Below, one piece after another: positions 21,765 through 31,739 of a DNA stretch of 64,000 bases. The DNA comes from Spirometra erinaceieuropaei (Eukaryota; Platyhelminthes; Cestoda; Diphyllobothriidea; Diphyllobothriidae). A program made the translations under genes and the position numbers. Position 1 is the stretch's first letter. Every line of letters begins with the position of its first letter. The DNA is taken from NCBI GenBank assembly GCA_902702965.1, contig CACRXP010000030.1, forward strand, positions 1,825,853-1,889,852, given 5' to 3'. The notes under the pieces are model-generated. The model worked only from the letters and a program-made list of their open reading frames with translations, had not been told where the DNA came from and did no database searches.

Positions 21765-22541
21765 TAGTTAAAAGTCCGAAATGATTTAGATTATGAAGAG
21801 TTGCTTAGGCGTGGCTGTAGAATTGATTATAATGTAACATAATTCTATGGTATTCTAGCCAGGCCATAATGCGAATTTTGAGTGCGTTCCATTCTGATCG
21901 CGTTTCAGAACCACGCTGATTAAAATACCTACTTCAATAGAAGGCATCTATCTATTGATGTTGGGTACCTTTGTAAATCTAAAGTTACCTTATGTAAGGC
22001 ATGCAAAAACCTTTTTTACCTATTTTGTAGTTACATAATTACGACCCTTCCATTAGTGCTGTGCATGAAGCATACAATTTGTGCATGTCCATTGAGAAAT
22101 TCTAGGAAGCCTATACGGTATCGTCTTAATTCCGTAGAGGAATGCTTGATCTCTCTCAAACTGAAGGTGTGTAACTTGTAGTTTCGAAACCCTAAATGCA
22201 AGTTGAATGCCAGGCTGGGTTAAAAACAATTCGGAATTGTAAAACCTTTTTGAAACCGGAAGCTATTATTTCTTCGAGTAAAAAGTTTGAAGAATAACTT
22301 ATTTCCTAGAAAACGATATGATTCGGGATGACTTTGTCTACGCTTTCTAAGAAAATATATTGGCTTTATAAAAGCATCAAAATCAATGAAAAAACTCACT
22401 CTACATGAGGAGTCTATTTTTTACTGAGAGTTTTGTTTTTCATAAGTTTGCAAGACGCGCATTCAAAAGCCGGTATCGCGGTCTGTATGTAATATTTTTG
22501 AATGATTTGGGATGACAATCAATATTACGACCCCATCAAGG
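21765..22541. repeat. Degenerate foldback MITE
   Basis: The start (AAAGTCCGAAATGATTTAG) and inner blocks (GCATTCAAAAGCCGG near 22,460, AAAACGATATGATTCGG) are diverged versions of the 1-kb foldback family. Termini are lost. It directly abuts the well-preserved copy at 22,544. Confidence 0.45.
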
Positions 22542-22543
22542 TA

Positions 22544-23534
22544 CAGTAGGTGGACTAACTCATGAAATGTCAACCGAAATTTCGAAATGAGTTCTCGTTT
22601 AGAAAAGATTAATTAAGTAGGTTTGTAAAATTACAATCTCGCAGATTAATTCTGTAATGATCTAGTTACCTCAAGGCGTCGGCTTTCGAATGAACTTATT
22701 TTCGACTCTATGCAAGAACAATGATCTGAAAAAAATGACTGCTTAAGTAGCATGCAATTTTCTCATTGATTTTCGATGTCCTTGAAGATTCACCTATATT
22801 TTATGGAAAACATGAGCAAAACTGTTCATTCTTATTCGGTAGAAAATGACGTCTTGTTTCAATTTTTCACTCAATAGAAGTGTATACTTCGGTTTTAGAA
22901 AAGTTTCTAATTGCGAAATTTTCAATACCGTGAAATGGCCGTTCATAAAAAGTGATGCCTCTGAATTTACCAATGTGGCTTATAAAGTTAACAATATTGC
23001 TCAAATCCACTGCTTACTTTTATGAACCCCACGTGGTTTCCTCTGAATACCGTGGGGAAATGCATGGTTTTTCGTACACGGAAACTATGCGGCTTGTAGT
23101 TTTGAAACCCTGAATACAAATGTAACAGCAGGTCGGGTTCGAAGTTATTCAGGAATTAGAAAAGTTTTTTTTTAAAACCGAATTATACTCTTCTTTCAAG
23201 TATGAATTTGGAAAAAAGACGTCATTTTCTACCGACTGAGGAAGAGGATGAATATTTTTATGCATGTTTTCCCTGAAATATAATTGAATTTTCAAGGGCA
23301 TCAAAAATCAATGAGACAATTGCAGGCTTCTTAAGCAGTCATTTTTTGCAGATCATTGTTCTTGCATGCAGTCGAAAATAAGTTCATTCAAAAGCCGACG
23401 CCCTGAGGTAACTGGATTATCATAGAATTAAGTTGCGAGACGATAAATTTCACAACCCTACCTAATTAATCTTTTTTAAACGAGAACGCATTTCTAAATT
23501 TCGGTTGAAATTGCCTGAGTTAGCCCACCTACTG
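22544..23534. mobile_element. Foldback MITE, best-preserved copy
   Basis: Starts CAGTAGGTGGACTAACTCAT and ends with its inverted copy ...GAGTTAGCCCACCTACTG. TA is on both sides (22,542-22,543 and 23,535-23,536). The two arms are complementary over nearly the whole 991 bp. No transposase. The terminal CAGT and TA duplication indicate mobilisation by a Tc1/mariner-type transposase elsewhere. Confidence 0.9.
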
Positions 23535-23536
23535 TA

Positions 23537-23990
23537 CTTTTTCCTTTCCTACATCACATTTCAAAGTTTCAGTTAACGTTTCATGGGCACTACTGACTGA
23601 AGGATGTAGAATGCTAGCTCACCGCCTGTGGAAAGATGAGCATGATTTACGCAACCATTTATGATGGCAACTGCGTCGACACACTCAAAAGTGCCGGCAG
23701 ACGACATGCAGTTAGTCCCTACCCAGCTGAAGTCTTCAACTTCATCACTTTCAAACCTTTTCGACCTCCTTCCCTCCAAAAAACGATGGCGAGTTAATCC
23801 ATGTGACTCCCGACCAGCCAGTTACTGTCTCATTTTCTCGACTGTCTGCGCATGTTCCGCCATCCACATACGTTCGACCCGTTTTGTCATCTTGCTTGCT
23901 AGTCCTGCAAGCGCAGCAGATATAACAAGTAACTCCTGAAATGTACTTTTTACACGTGCTGTATAGGGTCGATTTGCCCCCCTAACGGGT
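23537..23990. other. Unassigned intronic sequence
   Basis: Open frames on both strands (23,573-23,939) have no similarity I recognise. A small MITE-like snippet (CAGTTAACGTTTCATGGGC) is present near 23,570. Confidence 0.35.
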
Positions 23991-23999
23991 CATGTGATA

Positions 24000-24430
24000 A
24001 ATGCGTTGGGCCAGCACAGGTGCCATGTCGGATCCTGACAGGCGTTATCGATTTTGTGCACCGTAACAAATGCCAACATTTCGGGGTGCGGTGGCGGAAC
24101 CGGTGGCCGACGTACGTCGCGCACGCTGGCACCCTGCCTCACCTCATTGCTGTTGTTAATCAAAGACCTGATTAGTTGCTGTGTGGATCAGGCGGTGTGG
24201 AGTGGTACGCCAAGGTACGGGTTCGGCCATGCCATCCACCTGTGCCCTCCCCCGCCTCCGCTCTTTTTGACCCGCTGTCTTGGCCAAGTAGGAGGAGGAG
24301 GGGGTGCGGTAGATGCTGTGCAAGTCTACTGTCACTATAAACTAAATTTTCGCACAAGTCACCGTCTCTGCTCTCACTCTGCTGTGGAGTACACGGTGGA
24401 CATCGTCGAAACCGATAGCCAAACGATTGT
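24000..24430 (+). repeat. GC-rich interspersed repeat (family R), near full length
   Basis: The longest uninterrupted copy. Order: GGTGCGGTGGCGG, TTGTTGTTAATC, GTGTGGATCAGGCGGTGTGG, a C-rich block, AGGAGGAGGAGGGGGTGCGG, TAGATGCTGTGCAAGTCTAC, CAAGTCACCGTC, TGTGGAGTACACGGTGGACA. The 171-codon + frame over it is a product of the repeat. Relatives: 133-320, 31,740-32,000, 40,800-42,075 and 51,140-51,330. Confidence 0.65.
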
Positions 24431-25118
24431 GCAGTATCAAACAATTAGCTTCACATGGGTTAAAACCATGTTCACTGCTGGGAGCGAACAAACCTTCAAA
24501 AATAACAGTCGCCAGCATATGAACGCTAAGCATATAAACCAAATTTCCTACTTTTCCTGCATTTTTTGAGCACTATGTTTCCAATGAAGATTACTTAAAT
24601 CCTTTCATCATGTGGTCCATGGTGGACTGACAGTGCCCCTCAATGAAGGAATTCCCTCATTTTCACTCTGTATCTAGACTTTACTCTCAGTGGATCCCCT
24701 GCGTTAGCTTCTGCCCGACTCGCTGTAAATAAATCCTAAGGTACTTTCCTTAACCGACGGAATAAGCCGCACGGTGTTCAGTGAGTCCAGTCATTAATAC
24801 CACGGACAGTAAATGCCCAAGTTGTCACCTTGTATTTGCCCGTACCGCCATATCTGCACACATAGCTAGTCGTTGTATGACGTTCGGCGAGGGTCCCAAA
24901 GCATTGCGGGACGAACATGTCCCGTGACCCGATTGGTCAACGCCCCTCCATAGTTTTTTGGGGAACCAATGGAAGTTTCTTTTAATCGATTCATCCTATA
25001 AACTGTTTGGCCTTTACTATCTGCGAGCGTTATAGAGAGGTTTGTTTCATAAATGCAGGTAGTAAAGCCGGAACTTCAGACTGCCAAGTCACTGTTTCAA
25101 ATTTTTTCAAACGTTTTA
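24431..25118. other. Intron upstream of the helix 9 exon
   Basis: No repeat or coding signal apart from the acceptor at its end. Confidence 0.4.
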
Positions 25119-25119
25119 G

Positions 25120-25195
25120 TCGTGTGTATCACTTTCGCGGCTATCATCCTCGTGACACTGGGACGCCAACTCTGTCAGATCTTCAGCAAAGACGA
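25120..25195 (+). CDS. MATE/SLC47 transporter exon, helix 9
   Basis: The acceptor caaacgttttag and donor GACGA|gtaagt enclose 2 bases, 24 codons and 2 bases. The product VCITFAAIILVTLGRQLCQ then IFSKD is a hydrophobic helix followed by the (I/L)-(F/Y)-(T/S)-x-D motif that closes this helix in MATE proteins. Both junction phases fit: T|TC from 19981 and GA|A into 26625. The phase agreement at both ends is the strongest argument for this low-complexity helix. Confidence 0.82.
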
Positions 25196-25399
25196 GTAAG
25201 TGACCGCATTTGTCAGTAAGGTGACGGTGTGCGCACTGTCTGTCATTAACTCTACTCATGTTTTCTTCGAGGTAATTTGTTTAGGATTTTGTGTTCTTAC
25301 AAAGAATAGCTTCCGCCTTCCTGGCCTTTTGGTAGAAAAGCGCATTGCAATGATAATAGAGACATGAGCTTTACTCATGCGCCGTGTACTTCTGCTAAT

Positions 25400-26445
25400 A
25401 GCTTGCTCCGTCATGAAGAGTTGACTTCCTGGTTATATAAGTTTTTTTTGTAACTGTCGTCTGTCCAGCCGCAAAGCGAGGAGTGGATACGGGGAAAATT
25501 CCCACGTTGCATGCCTTGTGAGTCAACACTCCGTCGGGGGAAGCTGATTGAACCTTTGTCGGGCGGTTTGTCTGGCGGTTCTTGTTCTCTCTCACCGAGT
25601 AAGCTCACCATCAGGCTATCTCTGTACGGCCTTCTTAAGTCCAGTGTGGTTGTTTGGTCCTGAGGTTTACGATTGTGAGTATGCCCTAGTTCTCCAATGT
25701 GTGTTGCTAGTTGAGAGTTAGGATCTGACCTCCGAGTGGCCGATTCGTGTTCTTGTAGGCGACTTTGCAAGTTCCGCCAGGTTTCGCCCACATATTTGCG
25801 GTCGCTCTCATTGCAATTTATTTTGTAGATGACTGCTGAGGTTTCAGCGGGTGGCAATGGATCCTTAGGTTGCATCAGACGGCGTCGAACTGTTGCCTGG
25901 GGTCGATGGGCTATTCCTACTCTGGTAGGTTGTAACAGTCGCGAGACCGCTTCAGAGGCCCCTTTAACGTAAGGCATGTCCCTCGAGACTTCGGGTTGCT
26001 GCTCATTAGGCCATTTCCTGTGCGCCCGACGTCGGCTTCTCTCGTTGAAATGTCTGAGATAATCGTTGGCTGCAAATAGGTTTACAAGGTACAATCGTTC
26101 GGATCTTTTATCTCCTGGCGTGTTGCAATGTGTTTCGACTCTTTGGAATAGAGTACGGACACAACTACGTTTGTGAGACAGAAGAGGGTTGCTTTTGAAG
26201 TGTAGGATGTGTCTCGTGTTGGTGGATTTTCGAAATACTGTAGTTTGCAGCTGTCCAGTTGCACACCGGCGCACAAGTACGTCAAGGAAGGGGAGTTGGT
26301 CGTTTGTTTATGCTTCCATCGTAAATTGAATATCCGGGTCAACCAAGCTCAGTAGTTCCTTTAGGTGCTCAATGCCAGTTGTTTTGACAACGAAGAAGGT
26401 GTCATCGACATCGCGAACCCAGAACTTTGGTCGATGCTTGAAACT
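25400..26445 (-). pseudogene. PLE remnant: RT C-terminus plus GIY-YIG
   Basis: From 26,440 down on the minus strand: WVRDVDDTFFVV (RT active-site motif, normally RYVDD, here Tyr to Asp), a stop, QLPFLDVLVRRCATGQLQTT, HKRSCVRTLFQRV, then the linker and the nuclease region AVIYKINCNESDRKYVGETW. After 25,650 the frame turns into unrelated residues, so the C-terminus is frameshifted. Both the mutated active site and stops show it is dead. It ends near the inverted tail at 26,445 and sits about 180 bases before a MATE exon, in antisense. Confidence 0.85.
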
Positions 26446-26605
26446 TCAGCATTCAAATAAACCTGTTCTGGAGGACCCTTCTTCTTCTTCTTCTTCTTCT
26501 TCTTCTTCTTCTTCTTCTTCTTCTTCTTCTTCTTCTTCTTCTTCTTCTTCTTCTTCTTCAAATAACCAACCCGGCTCTCTCAACTTTGCCAATCTGAATA
26601 TGTTT
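26446..26605 (+). mobile_element. PLE tail in opposite orientation, with (CTT)n expansion
   Basis: GAAACTTCAGCATTCAAATAAACC, a (CTT)n run, then CAACCCGGCTCTCTCAAC parallels the tail at 52,338-52,425 (there without the expansion). It is head-to-head with the minus-strand PLE body next to it. Only the 3' half of the hammerhead motif (GAAAC...) is present. Confidence 0.65.
26478..26559. repeat. (CTT)n microsatellite, about 27 units
   Basis: A perfect trinucleotide run that lies exactly where other PLE tails carry a short 'cttcgtcttc' block, so it probably grew from that block. The Lys and Ser runs in two frames are artefacts. Confidence 0.95.
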
Positions 26606-26624
26606 TATTCTGTCTTTATTTCAG

Positions 26625-26694
26625 AAATGTCATCATGGAGGCTTTGAAAATCTTCCCCCTGTTGGCTGTCTTTATCTATCTAGATGCAACAATG
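26625..26694 (+). CDS. MATE/SLC47 transporter exon, helix 10
   Basis: The acceptor tctttatttcag and donor AATG|gtaagt enclose one base plus 23 codons. The product is NVIMEALKIFPLLAVFIYLD then ATM. MATE proteins have 'D-V-x-x-x-x-x-x-x-(L/I)-P-(I/L)-x-(A/S)-V-F-x-x-(F/L)-(E/D)' here. The acidic residue known as Glu389 in human MATE1 (from memory) is Asp (26,683-26,685), a conservative change. It runs in phase into the GVL...GVLRGSG signature at 28356. Confidence 0.9.
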
Positions 26695-27320
26695 GTAAGT
26701 GCGAGTCCATCATACCCAAAGCTCTTTGCGTGGCCTTACATACAACTTTAAGCGGCAGGCATACAGATTTCTCACTGCGAAAACTTGCATAGCCTCAGGC
26801 GAGGAGAGAAACCTGTTCTGCCAGAAAACTACCATCTCCGTGGACTTTCGAATTGAAACTACGAGCTGCGTCCTTCGGCTGCGGTTGACTCGTCTCCATA
26901 TGTGCGATAGATTAGTACTCACAGAGCCTCTGACTTGCGATATGCGTCCAGTACATTCTGGACCTAGGCCAAAGCGAGCCAGCCCTACGAATCAAATATT
27001 CTGTGTTCTTAACACAACTGGAAACGATGGTGTCCATAACACCTGAAATGTGCTTGGCGGTCGGTGGCTCGATTCTGCCTGAGACGAGTATTTTAGCCGG
27101 CGTATTTATCTATGTCCAAGAATACTAAAATTACTACTAAGTTGATTTGTAGATTATAACAAGTTTAGTCCTGTAAACGACCTTTTGAATAGTGTATTCC
27201 GCGCCAGCAGCATATTCTGTAGTGATGCTTTGAGACGTTTTTACAAGAACCCTTACTTATTAGGAGTGAATGCCTGATTAATAATAGGAAGAACCTTCAT
27301 TCAAAACCCCTCATTTAAAA
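26695..27320. other. Intronic sequence without recognised features
   Basis: Contains a 115-codon open frame at 26,699-27,046 that overlaps the splice donor and resembles no family. Confidence 0.35.
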
Positions 27321-28090
27321 GAAGACGAAGGCACGATCACTGGGACGGTAGATTTGTTGGCCTTAGTTTTCGAACTCGAACTGGAGTTCATCATCAGAGA
27401 CTGCTAATGCAGCAACGTGTGAACATTTATTTCGTTGTTCCGTGAGGGGGGGACTACGTCCGTTGCTGGTCCACAATGGTCCCCGGCGTGGTGACGCCGC
27501 ATGCACTTTGCGGCGATGTGAGCTGCGCCACCTGGCTGCGTGGGCGGAGTGCGTGATAACACGCAGGCAAATTAATGTGTCTATTGTTAGAGTTGGTGTC
27601 CGACACCCACGACTCCAACATTTCTCGCCCCGTCTTGTTGCCGGCTCGTGCGAATATCCGCGTGTTGACGAGTTCGAACTCATGGCCTTCCTCCAGCGTG
27701 TGAGTGGCGACTTGAGATAGTGGGTCACCTCTCCGAACGGCCCGTTGTGCTCAAGTATTCGTGAGCTGAGACATCGTCCTGTTTGGCCTGTTTAGTGGCA
27801 AGGACAGTTTTGGCACGGGATTTGATAAACTGCGCCCCACTGTTCACCTGCGTCCAGCCGATCCTTCATTCCCATGATCCTGCTACGCATGGTAGCCGCC
27901 GGATAATGAGCGATGCCCACGCCTAACTCTGACGCAATGCGTTCTGTAGCCTCGAACACATTCTTTATGTAGGGTAGGGAGTGCCAAATTGTTGGTATCT
28001 CTCTTCCGTTTGTCCGTCATGGGTGCGATGTTTGCAAAACACTTTTGGCAACTACAGTATCTGACTAGACAAACAGAAATCAGCAAAAAC
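27320..28090 (-). pseudogene. PLE 3' half: GIY-YIG and hammerhead tail
   Basis: Minus strand, from about 28,000 down: LALPTLHKECV (the 'SLPYIK-V' linker) with frameshifts, then RAVRRGDPLSQVATHT, EEGHEFELVNTRIFARAGNK, TGREMLESWVSDTNSNNRHI and CYHALRPRSQ. These match residues about 373-440 of the protein at 56,329. Downstream is the tail: CTGATGA (27,397-27,391), stem GAACTC/GAGTTC, GAAAACTA to 27,364, then CAGTGATCGTGCCTTCG. Several frame breaks; not functional. Confidence 0.85.
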
Positions 28091-28355
28091 CCATACCTAT
28101 CTGTTTTTTTTCAACGTGAAGAATAAGCCTACCTTCTTGGCAAGGCAGGTTTGTTGTCGGAAGTCGTACGACGTTTGAGCAAAGACGCAGGCCCTTGTAA
28201 AACCTTTCCACACTTTTTCTAAAAGACTCTGGCATATCCAAATTCTCGCGTTGGTCTGTAAGGTCGTTTTTTGTCTGAGGGAAAGCCTCTAAAATGCTGA
28301 AACCTACTTTAAGTAGTCTAATTTATTATGATAACTATTACGTTTGTTTTGTTAG

Positions 28356-28488
28356 GGTGTCCTCACGGGAGTTTTGCGTGGATCCGGTATGCAGAAGATC
28401 GGTGCCATCGTGATTCTGGTTGCCTTCTATGTGGTCGGTGCTCCAATTGGATTCAGTCTTCTCCTCAAAACACACCTGAAGTTAATTG
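28356..28488 (+). CDS. MATE/SLC47 transporter exon, helix 11 signature
   Basis: The acceptor ttgttttgttag precedes 44 codons plus one base. The product GVLTGVLRGSGMQKIGAIVI then LVAFYVVGAPIGFSL is the second strong MATE signature: G-V-L-R-G-(S/T)-G-x-Q-x-x-G-A-x-x-x-x-x-x-(Y/F)-Y-x-(V/I)-G-x-P-x-G. The phase needed by the next exon (G|GA) is met only if the exon ends at 28,488, where the intron begins gcaagt rather than gt. The nearest GT (28,493) would break the frame. This is therefore a GC-AG intron. Confidence 0.95.
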
Positions 28489-28619
28489 GCAAGTTCAAGC
28501 TATGTGTCAAGCCCACTGTTGTGCTCCTAGTAGCTAGAAAGGGAAGTAGTGTTTCAAATTTATTACAACTTCTCTTTCGAGAGGGAGAAAGGACTCACCG
28601 GAATCGTGTTTATTGCACT

Positions 28620-28760
28620 GCTGGCGTTTCGGAGGGCTCACTCGTCATGTTATTTTTGAGGCGTTAAATGCTCAGAATAGAACGGACGTTCAAATGACTC
28701 GTCGAGCTGGTCTGCCTCGAGATAATCGATTCTTTCGTAGTTTCGCTGCCTCTATCGGTC
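28620..28760 (+). repeat. Direct repeat, unit 1
   Basis: GAGGGCTCACTCGTC, GAGGCGTTAAATGCTCAGAA, CAAATGACTCGTCGAGCTGG and ATAATCGATTCTTTCG recur in the same order at 29,120-29,240. The two units flank the inverted-repeat element at 28,761. Nature of the unit unknown. Confidence 0.6.
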
Positions 28761-29082
28761 AGATGTGGTTAGGTAGCCCCACCTGAAGTGAACAAACCCC
28801 GGCCACCTGTAATATGGGACCGGTGGTAATAGGGGGGTTTTAAAGGTGGGGATGGTGAACGCACAGGCGATGAGGTCAAGTAGTTGTATGCAAAAGAAAT
28901 GATGTTGGGAATGCGCGGTTATACTTTGAGTGGTTGAGAAATGGTTGTCCTAACCCCTAATCCTATCCCCTAGCTCTAACCCCTAACCCTAACCGTAACT
29001 TTAACCCTTAAACGTAACCTCTAACCCTAACCTCAACCCTAACAGTATTGGATCAATCAGGTGGGGCTAGATAATCACATCC
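28761..29082. mobile_element. TIR element with telomere-like interior (copy A)
   Basis: The left end AGATGTGGTTAGGTAGCCCC then ACCTGA pairs with the right end TCAGGTGGGGCTAGATAATC then ACAT. Inside are the family motif GGGACCGGTGGTAATAGGGG (28,822) and a degenerate (CCCTAA)n tract (28,953-29,043). No coding capacity. Related copies: 30,228-30,639 and 43,106-43,301. Confidence 0.7.
28953..29043. repeat. Degenerate telomere-like array
   Basis: About fifteen imperfect CCCTAA units, with variants such as CCCTAT, CCGTAA and CCTCAA. It lies wholly inside the TIR element, so it travels with that element and is not evidence of a chromosome end. Confidence 0.85.
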
Positions 29083-29119
29083 TACCCCTCTGTCGTTTGG
29101 GTGGTTCTTGGTGGGCTTC

Positions 29120-29240
29120 GAGGGCTTACTCGTCTTGCCATTGTTGAAGCTTTAAATGCAAAGAATCGAGCAGACATCCAAATGACTTGCTGAGCTAGTC
29201 TGCCACAAGGTAATCAATTCTATTGTATTTTCGCTATCCG
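29120..29240 (+). repeat. Direct repeat, unit 2
   Basis: Second copy of the unit at 28,620 (GAGGGCTTACTCGTC, GAAGCTTTAAATGCAAAGAA, CAAATGACTTGCTGAGCTAG, GTAATCAATTCTATTG). Confidence 0.6.
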
Positions 29241-30227
29241 TGTCGTTTGGGTGATGCTTGGTGGGCTTGACAACTGATTACGTTATGAGTCATCTTCTCC
29301 AGGGTGGTAGCTAGGCCTCTGCGGTGGTTGGTTGATCTGGAGGGAAAAACTGGAACGTTAAGCAACGACTAGGCTGATCAGCCGTTCACCAATTTTTGCT
29401 CGCCACCGCCGCCGCCACCACCACGAACCGGAAACCGAACCTGCATTTTACCAACAGGGCCGATAGCTCGTGCTTTGAAAAACCTGACAGGTCTTTTTAT
29501 AGGAACTTTAAAGACAATGGCCTGGGTGAAAATGCGTTTGCTGGTAGTAGTCAATGCGATTAGGCAGTAAAGTTGTTTTCCAATCCTTAAGTCTAAGAAC
29601 GGCCAAGGCAACTACAATACTCATGCCATTCTCATAAAACGGCTCAGCGGACTTCCGATCTGTGATGCTTTCCTGCTAATTTTCATAGAAAGATTCGGCA
29701 AAGTTGATACATTGCTTACCCGGAACAAATTTAAACAAGGCAAAGGCGACAAAATGTGCAGAATTTGATGCTTATAAAACTTCGACACCTCTTTTCAACT
29801 TTGCGCGATCATTGTTTATTAAAAGTATAAACTGTTCAAATAGAAAACGACCGGGGGGGAGATAAAGACGGATTAATGATCTGACATACTGGTGGGCATG
29901 GTGCGAGAGGGGAGGGGGAGGTTACTTAGGGGAGCGAGTTCTAGTCATGTTAGCCAGTCATTTGGGGAGGGGGGGGGGAACGGAGGAGGAAATAGGCTTA
30001 TTTCCGTCGTCGGCTATTACAGTGGCAGAGCGAGGTGCATCACATGATCTGACCGCTCACACAGCTCTGGCTTTCTCCTCCGTATCGCACCGACTTCTAA
30101 AAAGCGTAAGAGACTCTCAGTAGTAGCCCGAAGGGGACGTCTAAATGCGGTCATTGGGTCCACCGCGGGGCGAATGTCCGCCAGGTGTTACGGTATTGAA
30201 CTTCCGGGTACCTGCTGTTCACTCTTA
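29241..30227. other. Intronic sequence, G-rich patches, no gene
   Basis: Contains short G runs (29,850-29,985) and a CCG/CCA run at 29,404. A 77-codon minus frame at 29,378-29,611 has no recognised similarity. Confidence 0.35.
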
Positions 30228-30639
30228 GGTAGGATCCTTTTTGGTAGCCCTCCCGGTACTGAAATCGCCCGGCTCCCTATCTTACGGGACCGGTGGTAAT
30301 GGGGCATATACGGGTGGGGCACTTGTGTGCAGGCGTCAATGACGTTTATAATGTATGCCCCGAATTGATGCCCCTGCTAAAGTCGTAGCCAAATTTAAAT
30401 ATGGCGAAAAATGAAAGAAATAAAAACGAACGTGGATACTGAGTACGGTCTGCGGAATGAATGCATCCTAGCTCCAGATTGGGTTGGGCGTTCCTGATTT
30501 TCCGAAAATAATAATTTATTGCCACTAAGGTCACATGTATGTTAGAAACTGAAGCAGTAGTTGTGTGCTAGACGCGAATGTTGTAGTAAGCAATGTGTAG
30601 AGCAATTAGCCGGGAGGGCTACCAACAGGGATCCTACCC
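30228..30639. mobile_element. TIR element (copy B)
   Basis: The left end GGTAGGATCCTTTTTGGTAG then CCCTCCCGG pairs with the right end CCGGGAGGGCTACCAACAGG then GATCCTACC. The motif GGGACCGGTGGTAATGGGG (30,278) links it to copy A. The interior differs and has no telomere-like array. Confidence 0.7.
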
Positions 30640-31148
30640 AGTCTTAATCACGCTTGACGAGGTTTCGCTGCAACCCATATTCGCTAACCAATACAACTTC
30701 CTTCACCCCCCTTCACACTATGCCCGACCGCCATGTCAGATCAACATTCCCTGTTTTTATTTACCTATCAAGTTTGATCCCCTTAACCCATTTCTCAATT
30801 GAAAGGTTAAGCCTATTAATATGCAGGGGGTCAAGAAATTTTATGGCATTATTAACTTCTGCATATTTCGTCGCCTTTGGCTTGTACAAAGTTACTATTG
30901 TTACTTTGCCTCGGCAAGCCATGACGGCAGACAAAACGTCTGCGAATGCTGACGGCTGTCGAAGATCACGCCGCTTTACCGGCCAGGCTGAAATTTGATT
31001 TAAATGCAGCAAGAACCGTGGACGCTGTGTCACCAGCGAAATCCGTCAGTGTCCTCCGTAGTAGCACCAATGAACTTCGCAAGGTACGGCAGCGATTCTG
31101 TCATTACCGAATGAGGTTTGTTTGTCTTTGAAACGTCATGATCAGCAG
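30640..31148. other. Intronic sequence, nothing recognised
   Basis: Open frames on both strands over 30,654-31,033 overlap each other and have no similarity I recognise. Confidence 0.35.
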
Positions 31149-31149
31149 G

Positions 31150-31240
31150 TGTTCCCTGAGAGAGCCCCAAGGCAGAACGGGATGAGCGAGTTCCGTGACG
31201 CGATCGGCTAACGCCCTTCTATCATTGGGATAACTCTTCT
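31150..31240 (+). repeat. SINE 3' fragment
   Basis: GAGAGAGCCCCAAGGCAGAA, GAGCGAGTTCCGTGACGCGA and TCGGCTAACGCCC match the 3' end of the tRNA-derived SINE (compare 62,500-62,560 and, inverted, 36,575-36,640). Confidence 0.65.
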
Positions 31241-31504
31241 GAATTATGGCACAGGACGTTCCGTGTTGCCCCAGCCAAGAATGAATACCAATCGCAACAG
31301 CTGTAACGTTAACTTTCTGAAGAAACTATTTCGACTTAAGAACGAATACCATGGAAATTCGAATTGACCGCACAATAAGCCGTAGGTGTTATACTATCGT
31401 GTGCGCGTAGTCACTCTGAAAAAAAAACATTTTAATAATACTTTGCCCCATAATTATGACCCCCATCAAAATTCTTAATGTTTTTGCATGGTGTTTCATT
31501 TCAG

Positions 31505-31599
31505 GAATGTGGATAGGCTATTTCATCGGCATTTGTATCAATTCTGGGGCTTACATATACATCTGTCTTAAAATCGACTGGGAGAAGCAGGTCGAGTTG
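31505..31599 (+). CDS. MATE/SLC47 transporter exon, helix 12
   Basis: The acceptor gtttcatttcag and donor GTTG|gtgagt enclose 2 bases plus 31 codons. The product MWIGYFIGICINSGAYIYIC then LKIDWEKQVEL follows the MATE helix-12 pattern 'G-(L/M)-W-x-G-x-x-x-x-x-x-x-x-x-x-x-x-x-x-x-x-(L/I)-(D/N)-W'. It joins 28488 through the split Gly codon G|GA and ends in phase 0. Confidence 0.92.
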
Positions 31600-31739
31600 G
31601 TGAGTTTGCATACTAGTTAGCATGCATTTATATGTAAATCAAGAGTGATGACGAAAGAGTGTGGATGGACTGAAGCGCCACTGTTTCGGGATTATTCTGT
31701 CCCGAATCAGCCAATCATAACCCTGATTACCAGCTGGAA

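Noticed and set aside
24054..24569. 171-codon + open frame
   Set aside because: Coincides with the family R repeat and does not resemble a protein domain.
26361..26647. Poly-Lys and poly-Ser open frames
   Set aside because: Translation of the (CTT)n microsatellite.
28953..29043. Chromosome end
   Set aside because: The telomere-like array is degenerate, short and enclosed by terminal inverted repeats with unique sequence on both sides.
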